A stretch of DNA of 64,000 bases from Hygrophila difformis (GCA_030278955.1 JAOANR010000005.1:32169849-32233848), one strand, 5' to 3'. Numbered from the stretch's first letter, positions 41,155-52,509 are shown. The notes: generated by a model not told the origin, from the letters alone. Made by a program: numbers and translations.

Positions 41155-43852
41155 CTACTCACTAGGATGATGTGCTGAAACACGCGCGCGACGAGAGGGT
41201 CTTGGTGATGCTTCCGCATTTGAACCGGCCCTGTTCCTCTTCATGCGTCTCTGTGGTCTAGGATTAGCAGCTAAATAACCATCTGCTACGGCTTCCAGAA
41301 CTCGGGCTGTTGGAGGGCGGTTCCTCCTGCCGCTGTGCCTCCTCACGGGGATTGAAGGATTCTGGTGCTGTTCAGTGGCTCTGACTTCTTCGGTGTTTTG
41401 TGTCTGGTCAATTTGATCACCAGACTCAGTGCTTTTCTCCAAGACCTCCAGGGGTAAGTGCGGGAGGTTCAGGTCTAGGGGGACGTAAGGGACATTAAGA
41501 TCGAATGACCGGTGCCTTTCCCCGTCATTGTCCGGCTGATTAAGTTCGGGTAGTGGATGAGGTCGATGAGTATCCCCATCATTGGGTGATCTATTAGGAT
41601 CAATTAGCAGGCATATTTCAACATCGTCCGAAGAAAGATTAAGATCAAACGATGGGCGCGTTATCCCATGATCCACGGTAAGGTTTAGGTCGGGCAATGG
41701 CTGCAGATGATTACCATGGTCCGAAGAAATTTCACCATTGTTCGAAGCAATGTTAAGGTCGATCAAAGGCCTCATATCACCATCGGGTAATGGCTGCAGA
41801 TTATTGCCATGGTCCCAAGAAATTTCACCATTGTTCGAAGCAATGTTAAGGTCGATCAAAGACCTCATTTCACCATCGGGTAATGGCTGCATATTACCAT
41901 GGTCCGAAGAAATTTCACCATTGTTCGAAGCAGCAACGTTTAGGTCAATCAGAGACCTCATCTCACCATCATCCAAAGCATGGTTAAGGTCTAATGAAGC
42001 TCGTGGTTCACCATTTTCGTACAAATGATTCTCATCAATTGGACCTTGCTCGATGCCCTCGCCTGCCTGTTTTGGACTTCCTTTTAATGAACCCACTACA
42101 GACGATGAGTCCAGGTAGGATTCATGACCATGGGGGCAACTTGTCACTACTGCCATTGAAGACGAATCCTGATAGGATTCATGAGCAACCGTGCCAGCGC
42201 TGACACTAGCTGTAACATTTTCTAGCAATTGATTGTCAGCAATTGATTCCTGTGAATGTTCGTTGGGAGGCTCCGCGTCACTTTCTTTCTGCTTCTGGCT
42301 GGATTGGGATTCTGCAACCTTTTTGCATCGTTTATTGTCACTCATATCTTTCTCAGAATCATGAACTGCTACTTCTTGAAGCGACACATTGCCATTCCGT
42401 CTTTTCCTGCCACGATGCACTGTCCTGCCCGATTCACTTCTCTTCGTATTACCAATTCCAACGCCTTCATCAGCGTCTAATTCACCAACCTTCATCATAT
42501 CCTCATCTCCACTGCAAGGCTTATTAGGTGCATTCGACATTTCTGGTGTAGCAGGTGTCGAATTCTGTATCTGGACAAAGGGTTCGCTCGCTTTGGTTGA
42601 GGATTTTGTGCTTCCTTTGGTTGAACTACACGTTTCATTTTTGTCGAATCTGCGCTTATTAAGAAGCTCCGGCTCCCTAGCAACTCGTTTCAGTACATCA
42701 GTTTCTGAGTCATAATAGTCTGTGCCTTTCAACAGTTTCCTCGAAAACTTCTTACTGTGAGGAGTAAGGAAAACCGAGCAATGTCTGGAAAGCGTCATCC
42801 AACTCCAGCCATTCGCCACCAGACGCGGCCATACTGCCAACCAGAATAAATCCTTTGTCCTTGCTTTGTACATCCTGAAATTCCCATTCAAGAGTTCAAC
42901 AATTTCAGTGTTTGTAAGCAAAGCACAGGCCTTCCCTACCGGCATCTTTGGTCGAACAGGGATCACTTCTTTCCTTTTGGAAGGCTTCGATGCCCTTCCC
43001 ACGAGATCATGTTTTCCAGTACAAATGCAAACAGCTTCAAGAAGAATATCCATGCCCACTATTGCCTTTAACGCTGAAACACACTCTGCCAGCGAAATCT
43101 TTCCCTTCTTGTACCTTGTAGAGACCTACAAAAGAATCAAAAGATCATAATACTTTCGATAGCATGGCTCAATCCAATTAGCAAACATAGGAAAATTCAA
43201 GATCCAGATTAAGAATATGCATATAAAAGTTAAAGAATACCTCCTCAAGTAAAGCACTTTTGGATTCGTCCGTCACAATGGGCATTGTCCGCGACAAAAA
43301 TTCCTCCATCGGTAGACCACAAAATGGCCTCTCATGTTCCTTCTTTTTCTCCTTGCGGTATTCTGACCATCTTTGATGCTCCTCCGAATGATAAAACTCT
43401 TTATAATAGTAAGCCAGTATGGCCCCCATGTTTCTCGTCTCAACGAGTTGCTTCACGCCAACAAAATTCTTCCCGAAAATATACAGGGCTAGAAGAAAGC
43501 TTCCCTTCTCATCATCACCCCAATTTTCACCCACTGATCCGGGAACCAGCACTTCCTCGACAGCTTCTTGCATTTGTTCTTCAGAACATAACATCTCAGG
43601 CTCCACGGAATCAGAAACAGTTTCAAGGTTCCCATGATTCTGACCGTTGATCTGTACCAGCCGCGAAGGTGAACTGAGTACAATGCTTTGGTGGGGATAA
43701 GTTTCAACAGCTGTATCTGCAGATTTCCTCAAGGGAGACATACAAGTAGGGAGTTCAGCTTGGTATGCATCACCAATACGTGGCTTCCTGTTACGGATCA
43801 CATGATTACGAATGCTGAAACCACCATGTTTTTGCGACCTTGATCTAGCCAT
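41155..43852 (-). CDS. SANT-domain protein with EAR-motif array
   Basis: Two coding exons: 43852-43241 (204 residues, ATG, MARSRSQKHGG) and 43125-41155 (656 residues, TAG). The 115-bp intron is phase 0 with GT-AG ends. Residues about 109-157 form a SANT domain (ENWGDDEKGSFLLALYIFGK, then YYYKEFY) of the kind found in chromatin co-repressor subunits. The C-terminal half holds eight DLN motifs (IDLNIA, PDLNLT, FDLNL, LDLNLP), as in EAR repression motifs that recruit TOPLESS-type co-repressors. The basic end (SGRRNRPPTARVLEA, RRMKRNR) is probably nuclear-targeting. It resembles Arabidopsis proteins annotated as arginine-glutamic acid dipeptide repeat proteins, such as AT2G47820. Role: probable nuclear transcriptional repressor component (inference). 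Confidence 0.9.
41686..41964 (-). repeat. 93-bp in-frame tandem repeat coding EAR motifs
   Basis: Three units at an exact 93-bp spacing (GGGYAATGGCTGCA at 41692, 41785 and 41878) encode 31-residue repeats. Each has one IDLN motif followed by NNGEIS.DHGN and QPLPDG. The high DNA identity shows recent duplication or gene conversion inside the coding exon. Confidence 0.88.
43126..43240 (-). other. Intron of SANT gene
   Basis: Read on the minus strand, the donor is GAGGAG|GTATTC at 43240 and the acceptor TTCTTTTGTAG|GTCTC at 43126. Joining keeps the frame. The intron contains an in-frame stop, so it must be removed. Confidence 0.85.
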
Positions 43853-45830
43853 CTGAAAGAGAAAAGGAATCCGATTTGCACTATAAAACTGTAAAAGAAA
43901 AAAAATCATGACAATGGTGGTATTAAGTCACAGAAAACAAACTGTAAAAGAAGAGAATAGAAACGAAAAGAAAAGAAAACGAAGAAATTGAAAGGTAAGC
44001 TGTTTCATCTGTTTTGTAACAAGAAAAGACTACCACATAACCACAACAATTCAACATATGCAGCATTATATTTCAACACGAAAAGTTTCGATACACACTT
44101 TATACTAATACCATATATCAGTGAAATACAGAAGCGAGATCGAATATTTGCTTCATGACTGGATAGAATACTTACAAAGCCATAAGACATTCTCTTTCTG
44201 TCTCATTGTAATCACCTCATTAGCACAGAGTATAGACAGCCACTATGTTTGATGAGACAAGTTCAGAACTAAAGATACTATATAATCACAACAGTTAACA
44301 GCAAGTTCAGTTTTTTGTCTCAATATGTAAAAATTACTTAAGATTTCCACTTTGTACCAGCAACAACATAAACAAGACACATTTCCAGTCTGTTGAGATT
44401 CAAACAAAAACTAAATGAATTAGGACTCCCAACCAAATGAGACAATTTAGAAGCCATTCCCCTTTCACTTATCTGTAGCCTCCTGATTAGTGTAGGTATC
44501 AAGATTGAATAAAGCATAAGGAAAACTCGGTGTTGTTCAATATTCGTTAATAATGATCATCATTGCAACGAAATGGATCTAACGATGACTCTTTGCATAT
44601 GATCATCAAAGTGAAGAGTTCACCTTAAAATATCAGCAGTCAAGACAGAATAGAGGCATAGATTTTTGTGGCCAAATGGGAAAAACACATTTTTATATGA
44701 AAAACAAAAAGATGCTTACGACCAAAAATGGAGAAACACTCTTAGAAAATATCGCCACCACGCTACGAAAAGCCCCAAGAAAACAATATGCGCAAAGCTG
44801 AAACGCTAAAAGAAATAGCGCTACACTATTAATGGGGAACTTTCAAGAATCCAATGCGCGGAAAGGCAAAACTCTCTTTGAAAATATCGCCTCGATATTC
44901 AATTCAAAAAATTCTCTTGCAATCAATGTTCCGAGAGGGAAATCTAACAATGGCAAATTTAATTTAATTCATTGGAAATCTAACAACGGCAAATTTACTT
45001 TAATTCATTGGAAATCTAACAACGGCAAATTTACTTTAATTCATTCACATCGAATTAAAAGCAAAACAGATCCATTTTTCGTCATAAAAAGCTAACACGT
45101 TCTAACATCAAGACAAAAACTTTCACCGGAAAAAAATATTAAATCTAATGATAACCGACTCACGCCTTCCCAAGACCACAACCAATCCAACCCCTACATC
45201 TCCATTTTCAATCAAGAAAAAGAAAAAAAAAAGAAAAAAAAATACACACACATCTAGGAACTCTCATTTCAACCAATTCTCCATAAAAACCCAACAAATC
45301 AAACAACCTACAAATTAACAAAGCATATAACCAAATTAAACAACTAATAATCAAAATTCAAACACCAACACAATTACATTGTGATCTCTTCAAAACTCTA
45401 AAACACTTGAGTACTCATCCTCCAACATCCTCACCAACAATCCATGGTATTCCTTGAATAAAATCACTCAACACATATACACAAATGAATAAATCAATAC
45501 AGAAAATAAAAGAAAAAAAACAGACATATGGTTACACTTGTTGCATGTATATATAAAAACCAACAAGGGTAAAAGACAGGTGTGATAATTCTGATGTGCA
45601 ACATCCCAATACAAAAGGAACAAGGAAAATTACAACACCAACAAAGTATACAGATAGACATAAAATTATATAAACAACACATTTGTGGTACATCTAAACA
45701 AGTCCAGACAAGATTGATGTGTGTGTATATTGAAAGAACAGAGCAAAACCTGTTTGAGTTCTTATTTGAGCAGATTGAGAGAGCAATGGAGAGGTTTTGT
45801 TCAATATTTTTGAGTTTATATAGTTATGAC
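43853..45830 (-). other. Probable 5'-UTR intron region of SANT gene
   Basis: On the minus strand TTTCTCTTTCAG directly precedes the start ATG, a strong acceptor with no coding exon before it. A first non-coding exon close to the promoter (45884-45893) is therefore likely; AACAG|GTTTTG near 45752 is one possible donor. The interior is AT-rich, has no gene and includes a 36-bp triplicate repeat. Confidence 0.5.
44938..45045. repeat. 36-bp triplicate repeat
   Basis: Three consecutive 36-bp units of GGAAATCTAACAAYGGCAAA plus TTTAMTTTAATTCATT differ at only two positions. They lie within the presumed 5'-UTR intron of the SANT gene. Confidence 0.92.
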
Positions 45831-45883
45831 TATGAGGTTTGAGGGAGAGAGTGAGATAGTGAATTAGAATGGCAAAGAAGTGA

Positions 45884-45893
45884 CCATTTTATA
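45884..45893 (-). promoter_or_regulatory. TATA box of SANT gene
   Basis: The minus strand reads TATAAAATGG, followed about 30 bp downstream by a CT-rich stretch (CACTCTCTCCCTC) typical of plant transcription starts and 5' UTRs. Start of transcription is estimated near 45855. Confidence 0.55.
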
Positions 45894-45963
45894 GAATGAG
45901 GGTAGGGATCTCAAAAATGCACTCGCGGGGCGGAGCGTGGCTTCTCACGCGTCATTTGAAACG

Positions 45964-46000
45964 GCAGTTGGGCCGAACTAATAACGTAAAGCCCAACTGC
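45964..46000. promoter_or_regulatory. Inverted pair of site II (TGGGCC/GCCCA) elements
   Basis: GCAGTTGGGC (45964-45973) and GCCCAACTGC (45991-46000) are perfect 10-bp inverted copies with a 17-bp centre, 70-110 bp upstream of the TATA box. TTGGGCC/GCCCAA cores match site II elements bound by TCP factors in promoters of growth-related plant genes. Confidence 0.6.
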
Positions 46001-46559
46001 GGAATAATTTTGCGCGGACAATTTACAGGAAATGCAGCGAAATGAAAATTCTTAAAAATACAATGCAGTGATATGAAAATTCTTTAAAATACTCCTCTAT
46101 CGAGTTCATTAATACCATTTTCCTTAAATAAGTAATCTAGATTTATTTATTTTTTACTTTCCGAAAAAACAAAACGAAAGAGAATATTAACCAAACGTAG
46201 TTCGCCAGAGTTGCATGGGGCTCTATAGCAGCTTAAGCAAAGATATTGAGTTGGAGTCTTTCTATAGACAGAATTCTGCTTTTGAAGATACAACCTTTTA
46301 ATGTCCACTAAATCCCCACCGAGTGATTAATTTTAGATCGAATATAATTCAAAAAAATTAATAAAAATGTTTAAATAAAACGACAGTCATATTTGCAAAC
46401 AAGGGGTCCTCGTCATCTGGGGAAATTGGCATGATAACCAAAAGAAATGTTTTAATCTTCCCATGGCCTATGTTCACGAAATCGAGCACGAAGTCGGCAT
46501 CTGCAGGGAGCTTGTTTATAAATTAAATTATTAATTAATTTTTTAATTTAAATTAATGT
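46001..46559. other. AT-rich intergenic spacer
   Basis: This lies between the SANT promoter and the gag-only element. No open frame, terminus or repeat was recognised. Confidence 0.5.
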
Positions 46560-46594
46560 AGTGTAGTTAACCCAGCAAAAATATATTAAGGCCC

Positions 46595-47374
46595 CTGAAG
46601 ATGGGCGCCATTGGCTTCAATGGGCATGGAATACTTGGGGAACTCGATTCATGGCCAGGCTTTGGATAGTGCGGTGCGAAAGAAACAATAAACTTTTTCG
46701 ATCGAGCACCTTGACTATAGATAAGGTGCATGCCAAGGCGGATCACCTCAGCAAACAAATGGAGATTGGCGCTATTCGCGCAAAGGGAGGGCGTGAGTTG
46801 AGGATGATTAGATGGGTTGAGGAAGGGATTACTGGGACTGTTTTGCACACGGATGGGTGTGTCCTCGCCGCGGCTCCGTCGTCTGGATTTGGAGCTGTTG
46901 TGCGTGACAACAATGGTCACTGGATTAGGGGGTGCGGCGGCCAGCTGGGAGCTCGATCAATCCTGGTAGTGGAGCTACTGGCCTTGCGCTTCGAACTGCT
47001 CCTTGTGCTACAGCTCGGATTGCCCCTTGCAGCTTGCTATGTTGATTCACTTGATGTGTTGCGCTTGGTTATAGGTGTCTCTATGCCGCACCATGCTCTT
47101 TGGCCGACTATTAAAGAAGTTCGAGGGCTCATCGGTCGGATGGCAGGTTGCACTATTCGACATGTCTATCGGGAGGGCAACCAGGTTGCTGATGCTTTAG
47201 CTCGGAAAGCTGCTCATGCTGAAGATTTCTACACGACTTGGGCGTTTCCCCCAGATGATATAGTGGCACTCCTCAGCAGGGACTCGGAGGGAACTTTATT
47301 TCCTCGTTTGGTTTAGCTTTCTGTTTTCTCTTTTATTTTCCTTTCGCTCGCCTTCTCAGGCTGTTTCACCAAAA
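46595..47374 (+). mobile_element. 5'-truncated LINE (L1-type) insertion
   Basis: A 780-bp insertion is flanked by an 18-bp target duplication (46577-46594 and 47375-47392), visible because the other LTR has the empty site. It ends in a short A-run merging with the duplication. The content is the C-terminal end of a plant L1 second frame with RNase H. Confidence 0.92.
46597..47316 (+). pseudogene. LINE RNase H domain (truncated ORF2 end)
   Basis: The frame is open from the truncation point. An ATG at 46651 exists, but the similarity starts upstream. After WLWIVRCERNN-like linker sequence comes an RNase H of the RVT_3 type: LHTDGCVLAAAPSSGFGAVV (first Asp), VVELLALRFE (Glu), CYVDSLDVL (Asp) and HVYREGNQVADALARKA (last Asp). 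All four acidic residues are present and the domain is full length. It lacks the endonuclease and RT, so it cannot move by itself; expression could only come from the host LTR. Confidence 0.85.
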
Positions 47375-47945
47375 AAAAATATATTAAGGCCCAATGGAAC
47401 TACTTGTCTAAAGTGTTCAGCCCAATTGGTGAAAATATATCCGGAAGAGAGGACACACCTTCAAAGCCCGGATATACCCGGAGAGAAGATGTATTCTCAA
47501 GGCCTAATCTGGGAAGAGAGGCAGAGCGAAATCAAGATGGAGGCCAACCCTAGAAGGATGGAGGCCAAGTTTGAGAATCAAGGTGGAGGCCAACCTAGAA
47601 GGATGGAGGCCTTCGATTGAGGAAACAAATCAGAGTGAAGCGGCCTAGAAGGAAACAAATCAACAAGAGATCGAAGTGCAGCGTTCACAGCTTGAAGACT
47701 CCTCACCACTCACCACTATATATGTGTGACCTAGGCCTACTTGCGGGACATCTCCAATCAACCCTCAAAGAGGCCGTATTTTATATTTTTACTTTCTGCA
47801 GTTTATTTATTGATTTCTGCATTTTCATTATTTACAGCTTTCTTTCAATTCCTGTATTTTACTTTCTGCACTCCTTGTAATCTTTCCCAAGTTTCATCAA
47901 TAAAAAAGAGGTTCCGCTCCTCCAAAAATTTCAGCGTTAAAAAAT

Positions 47946-47963
47946 TGGCACGCCCAGTGGGAC
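47946..47963 (+). promoter_or_regulatory. Primer binding site of gag-only element
   Basis: TGGCACGCCCAGTGGGAC starts three bases after the LTR, in the position and TGG-initial form of a tRNA 3' end complement. I do not assign the tRNA with confidence. Confidence 0.65.
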
Positions 47964-47995
47964 ACGATTTGAGACCATATCTTCTTCAGTGGTGC

Positions 47996-48826
47996 ATGCG
48001 TCTTAGATCCGGAAGAATCATCGTTGATCTGGCACAAGAGTTTGAAGACATGTCCCTACAAGACCAGACAATCAAGCGAACATCGTTTGAGGACGCCATT
48101 GAGACGGCGAGCACCTCTCAACCACTACAAGGGATTATGCAGACCCCTACATTGTCCGAGCAAATACGGCTATCGATAACGGAATCGATGGCCGAGTTTA
48201 TGCCTTTGCTCATGAGGCACTTAATGGACATTCTGCGGCCTGCCATGGCCGACCAAACTGACCGGATATGCGGTTCCTTGCGCGATGGAGGCCTCCCGGC
48301 ACCCAATACTACTATGGCGCCGAGCACTCCAAACCCGGGACCGTCGGGAGGACAACAGAGAACGTGGGGAAATATATCTGACCAGCTGCCACTCCAGGAC
48401 TCCAGAAGTGTGGCCAGTATGTTCCCACAATCGTACCAGACTGCTTACATTTTTACTCCAGTGGTACCCAGCATGCCGAATTTGGGTTATGCGGCACCTC
48501 CCGTGCCGGTTTATGCTCCCTCAAGCCCTTTAATGGCAACCAGCGCTACACCAGGCTGCATGGCGGCCGGACCTAGCATGGCACCAAGACAGGCGGCACC
48601 TCATGTGCCAAACATCCCAATCACACCTTATGTGGTGACACCTCTCAACCCGGGCTGGATGCCACCAACCCTGGGGGGCAGACGCCACAGCCACGTGGAG
48701 TGGTGGCGGCTCCCATGGCACCAGTCGCCATTCCTACCCAAGCTACTGCCATTGGAGGGCAGGCACCACAATCATGTGGAACACCCGCGACACCTGCCGC
48801 CATGCCTCCTAAGCAGGCACCAGTGA
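47996..48826 (+). pseudogene. Gag of gag-only element, N-terminal part
   Basis: The ATG at 47996 opens MRLRSGRIIVDLAQEFEDMS, followed by a helical segment (SEQIRLSITESMAEFMPLLM) and a long Pro/Ala/Met-rich linker. The frame slips near 48670, around a G-run, relative to the Gag core that follows. The last 50 residues of this frame are therefore out of register. Confidence 0.75.
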
Positions 48827-49563
48827 TCTCACCGGAGTTGCTCGCAGATATGATGCAGCAGCACTTCGGGATTCAGCTAAAGTCGATGGAGCGGCCTACG
48901 TACCGGAAGCCATATCCTGACTGGGTAGACACCATGCATCCCTACCCAAGGGGCTTCAAGATGCCCGAGTTCACCACCTTTACAGGGGATGATGGCAAGT
49001 CCACTGTGGAGCATGTTGGAAGGTTCACTACTCAGTGCGGGGAAGCAGCGGCCAATGATTGGTTGAAATTAAGATTGTTCTGTTCATCCCTCACCGGACC
49101 TGCCTTCGCATGGTTTGCCTCATTGCGGCCTAACTCAATTCAAATTTGGGCCAACCTCGAACGGGCATTCCATGAGAGGTTCTACACTCCACTATCACTG
49201 GTAAGCCTTGCAGACCTTACTAATGCCAAACAGTATGCCGATTCGGCGGCAAGTACTTTTATCAATATATTACAACGGCTGAAAGGCCGGTGTACCATAG
49301 CAATCCCGGATAGGGAAATAGCCAATATAGCAGTGGCTAATATGTTGCCAAAACTAAAGGAACATTTAATTGTGCATGATGCGACTGATCTTGCCCAGCT
49401 GGCCGAGAAAGCGGCCCGCTTGGAAAAGTTCTTTGAGGAGCGAGATGAGAAACGTCTACCTGTACACAGGACTTGTTTTGATGAATTAAAACACCACAAA
49501 GAGGAAGACGAATCAAGGGTAGTGGCCAAGGAGATAACCTTGGGTGATAAAAACCCTGGATAA
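48700..49563 (+). pseudogene. Gag of gag-only element, core part
   Basis: This is the continuation in the correct frame. After a Pro/Ala/Gln linker comes the retrotransposon Gag core, with PYPRGFKMPEFTTFTGDDGK, EHVGRFTTQCGEAA, LTGPAFAWFASL and ANLERAFHERFYTPLSLVSL. It most resembles Gag of Tat/Ogre-type Ty3 elements. It ends at TAA 49561-49563 in DKNPG, with no zinc knuckle and no protease after it. Apart from the frame slip it looks well preserved. Confidence 0.85.
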
Positions 49564-50574
49564 GGACTCTGGAATGCTGTCGACAGCGGCCTTGGAGGCC
49601 GAGTAGTCGGTGACTGAGGATGGCGCCTGGCTGGGTATGGCGGCCTGACTGAGGATGTCACCCTAGCTGATAATCGAATGGCGACCCGGGAAGAAAAGCT
49701 GATCGAGGCCTGGAACAGACCAAGGTGGCGGCCTGGCACTCCAGGTGGCGGCCTCCGGCCAAGGAGATGGCGGCCTCGGGCAGTGGCAGTAGCGGCCTCC
49801 AGGCGGCGGCCAAGGCGAGGCGGCCTCGTGCAAGAGTGGCGGCCTCATCGTGCAAGGGTGGCGGCCTCCAGGTGCAAGGGTGGCGGCCTCCAGGTGCAAG
49901 GGTGGAGGTGACCAGCATTTTATCTTTTTACTTTCTGTTAGTCTCAAATCGATTAGCAGCCTTGCACAGAAGATGGAAACGCCTCGTGCAAGAAGGGGAT
50001 GGCAGCCTCGCGTGACCATGGGGATGGCGGCCTCCCGAAGCAGATGATGGCGGCCTCCCGAACTCGATGTTGGCGGCCCTTGATCAAGACAGTAGCGGCG
50101 GCCTCCCTATCCCACAAGAAAGTGGCAACGGCCTTGAAATGAGATGGGTGGCGGCTTGATTGAAAAAAAAAAAAAAAGTCATGCAAAGTGGCGGCCTGCC
50201 ACAAGGTGGCGGCCATTGCCACAAAGTGGAGGCCATGCAATTTTATTAAATAAAAAAAAATTATGCAAAGTGGCGGCCTGCCACAAGGTGGCGGCCATTA
50301 ATTGCCACAAAGTGGAGGCCATGCAATTTTATTAACAAAAAAAAAAAAAAAAATTATTGCCACAAAGTGGCGGCCTGCAGCCACCATTCATTTAAAAAAA
50401 AAATTGCATGCATGTCATGCAATTTTATTAAATAATAAAATGTATACATATAAATACAAATGCGCTAAGTAAATAAAACCAAGAGTGATATGCGCTGTTT
50501 CTCAATATCGAATGCCGACAGCGGCATTGGTAAAATGTATGTGCATTTTCAGTCTCAATTCCATCGACTGAAAG
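49564..50574 (+). repeat. GGCGGCC-rich array after gag
   Basis: About twenty copies of TGGCGGCCT or close variants (TGGAGGCCA, AGCGGCCT) are scattered from 49620 to 50390, with local tandem units such as CCAGGTGCAAGGGTGGCGGC near 49870. A duplication of about 95 bp (CATGCAAAGTGGCGGCCTGC...) lies at 50179-50335, followed by A-runs. The frames here reflect the repeat only. Confidence 0.8.
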
Positions 50575-50590
50575 CGCAAGGGGGGCATCT
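50575..50590 (+). promoter_or_regulatory. Polypurine tract of gag-only element
   Basis: GCGCAAGGGGGGCATC directly precedes the LTR start TGTTAACCC. Confidence 0.8.
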
Positions 50591-51195
50591 GTTAACCCAG
50601 CAAAAATATATTAAGGCCCAATGGAACTGCTTGTCTAAAGTGTTCAGCCCAATTGGTGAAAATATATCCGGAAGAGAGGACACACCTTCAAAGCCCGGAT
50701 ATACCCGGAGAGAGGATGTATTCTCAAGGCCCAATCTGGGAAGAGAGGCAGAGCGAAATCAAGATGGAGGCCAACCCTAGAAGGATGGAGGCCAAGTTTG
50801 AGAATCAAGGTGGAGGCCAACCCTAGAAGGATGGAGGCCAAGTTTGCGAATCAGGATGGAGGCCTTCGATTGAGGAAACAAATCAGAGTGAAGCGGCCTA
50901 GAAAGAAACAAATCAACAAGAGATCGAGTTGCAGCGTTCACAGCTTGAAGACTCCTCGCCACTCACCACTATATATGTGTGACCTAGGCCTACTTGCGGG
51001 ACATCTCCAATCAACCCTCAAAGAGGCCGTATTTTATATTTTTACTTTCTGCAGTTTATTTATCGATTTATGCATTTTTATTATTTACAGCTTTCTTTCA
51101 ATTCCTGTATTTTACTTTCTGCACTCCTTGTAATCTTTCCCAAGTTTCATCAATAAAAAAGAGGTTCCGCTCCTCCAAAAATTTCAGCGTTAACA
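50591..51195 (+). repeat. Gag-only element 3' LTR
   Basis: This 605-bp LTR, TGTTAACCCAGC...CAGCGTTAACA, contains the uninterrupted site of the LINE insertion and four GATGGAGGCCAA-like repeats. A TATA-like box lies near 50969. Confidence 0.92.
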
Positions 51196-51242
51196 AGTGT
51201 TGATTTCTTTAATAAATTATTTTAATTAATATTTAATAAACT

Positions 51243-52139
51243 TTTTTTTTTGAGAAGCAGCGAACTTATATATAGCCAGATAAAGACATCAAGTCCAAGT
51301 ACAAAATAGAATACAACCCTCAGAAGATCATAAGACAACAAATGGCCGCCATACGGTTTTAGCAGAGTAGGACACTCAAAGAAAAAAAACTAACTCGAGG
51401 TCAAAACTATAAGACACAACCAAGAACATACGACAAGTAGCATCATCAATCCATGGTCATGTTACGGCATCATGAGGGCAACATCAATATCCACACATGA
51501 CTACATTAGCAGCATAAGACCGGTCATGAGGCCACCCAGCAAGCTACCTCAGAAGATCAATTCAAGCATCAGAAATACAAGTATCATCTATACTGCACCG
51601 ACCACAACAGCAACTCTCCACCAGGACGCAACCACGACTTTCCTGATACTCTCTTAGCTTTCCTTAGTCTCTTTCTTTGTTGTGTCTGTCTCTTCAAGCC
51701 AATTTCTTATTTATCCTTGCATCTGAGTCTGGGTGTCAAAACTCACCACGAAAGGTGTATTCACTCATACTCAATAAAGAGATCCAATAGAAAGAGCATC
51801 AAAAAGAGCCCTCAAGTGATGAAACACAATGACAATACCCAAAAACTTGCTTCAAAATCATATCCCCCTGCACAAAGAATTCAGTACGATGTATCAAAAC
51901 AAGGGGCAAAAGAAATAAGGTGAATCCAGGCACAGTTTTGAAGAGCATAGACATGCAGATGGGAATAGAGAGCACTATCTACATCATATCCACACTTCAA
52001 TTCAAAAATGTTGCAATAAGGTGGGATGTAAACATAGAAAATCAGTCTGCAAGATATATCCAACAAGGTACCAGATAGTTCCCTCAATACTAGCACTACA
52101 CTCAACCCAATTACTCTCTCAGAGCAATTCAAATAATAT
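51243..52139 (-). mobile_element. LINE 3' end, minus strand (5' boundary uncertain)
   Basis: On the minus strand the sequence ends TTCGCTGCTTCTC followed by ten A (51243-51252). TTTGTACTTGG and TATATATAAG just before it match the usual 3' UTR end of plant L1 LINEs. No RT or RNase H frame remains, so the copy is 5'-truncated. The left boundary and target duplication were not resolved; 52139 is a guess at the change in composition. Confidence 0.5.
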
Positions 52140-52509
52140 ATGACCAAACGTTTTCCACTCTTCTTCTTTTTTTTCTATATATTTTTCTTTTATTATTATT
52201 ATTTTTTTTGTTATATCTTTTTTCTTTCTTTTCTTTTTCAAAACCTTTTGACTTGCTCAAGGCGCCAACAAACTCTCTACCCATATACTTTCCCAATATG
52301 CAGCACCCTTCCCAATACATTTTTTTTTCCATCTACAGAAGCATCAGCCACAGAAATAGAAAGACCACCCTTCAATCAGATTACTGATCATGAGAACCAT
52401 CCCTTCACCCCCTACTCAAGACTCCTCCTCACCCTTTCTACAACATCCCAAAATATACTGATGCTCCCATCCTTCAAATTGCAACATAAGAAAATTTACA
52501 TGTGGATAT
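52140..52509. other. Pyrimidine-rich spacer
   Basis: A T/C-rich tract (52155-52240) is followed by mixed sequence up to the Copia-2 LTR. No gene is seen. Confidence 0.5.

Larger units (their letters stand above)
46565..47942 (+). repeat. Gag-only element 5' LTR (with LINE insertion)
   Basis: It starts AGTTAACCCAGC, where the right copy has TGTTAACCCAGC, and ends CAGCGTTAAAA (right copy CAGCGTTAACA). Both termini have thus decayed. A TATA-like CTATATATG lies near 47718. Several GATGGAGGCCAA repeats lie at 47537-47610. Confidence 0.88.
46565..51195 (+). mobile_element. Gag-only LTR retrotransposon (TR-GAG type)
   Basis: LTRs at 46565-47942 (enlarged by a LINE) and 50591-51195 are flanked by AGTGT (46560-46564, 51196-51200). 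A PBS (47946-47963) and PPT (50575-50590) are present. The interior codes only for a Ty3-like Gag, then about 1 kb of GGCGGCC-rich sequence; no protease, RT or integrase exists. Without the LINE it is about 3.8 kb. It must depend on enzymes of another element. The LTRs differ at about 12 of 580 positions plus a 33-bp repeat-unit indel. Confidence 0.9.

Noticed and set aside
44938..45045. CRISPR-like repeat
   Set aside because: Units are contiguous without spacers and the sequence is plant nuclear DNA.
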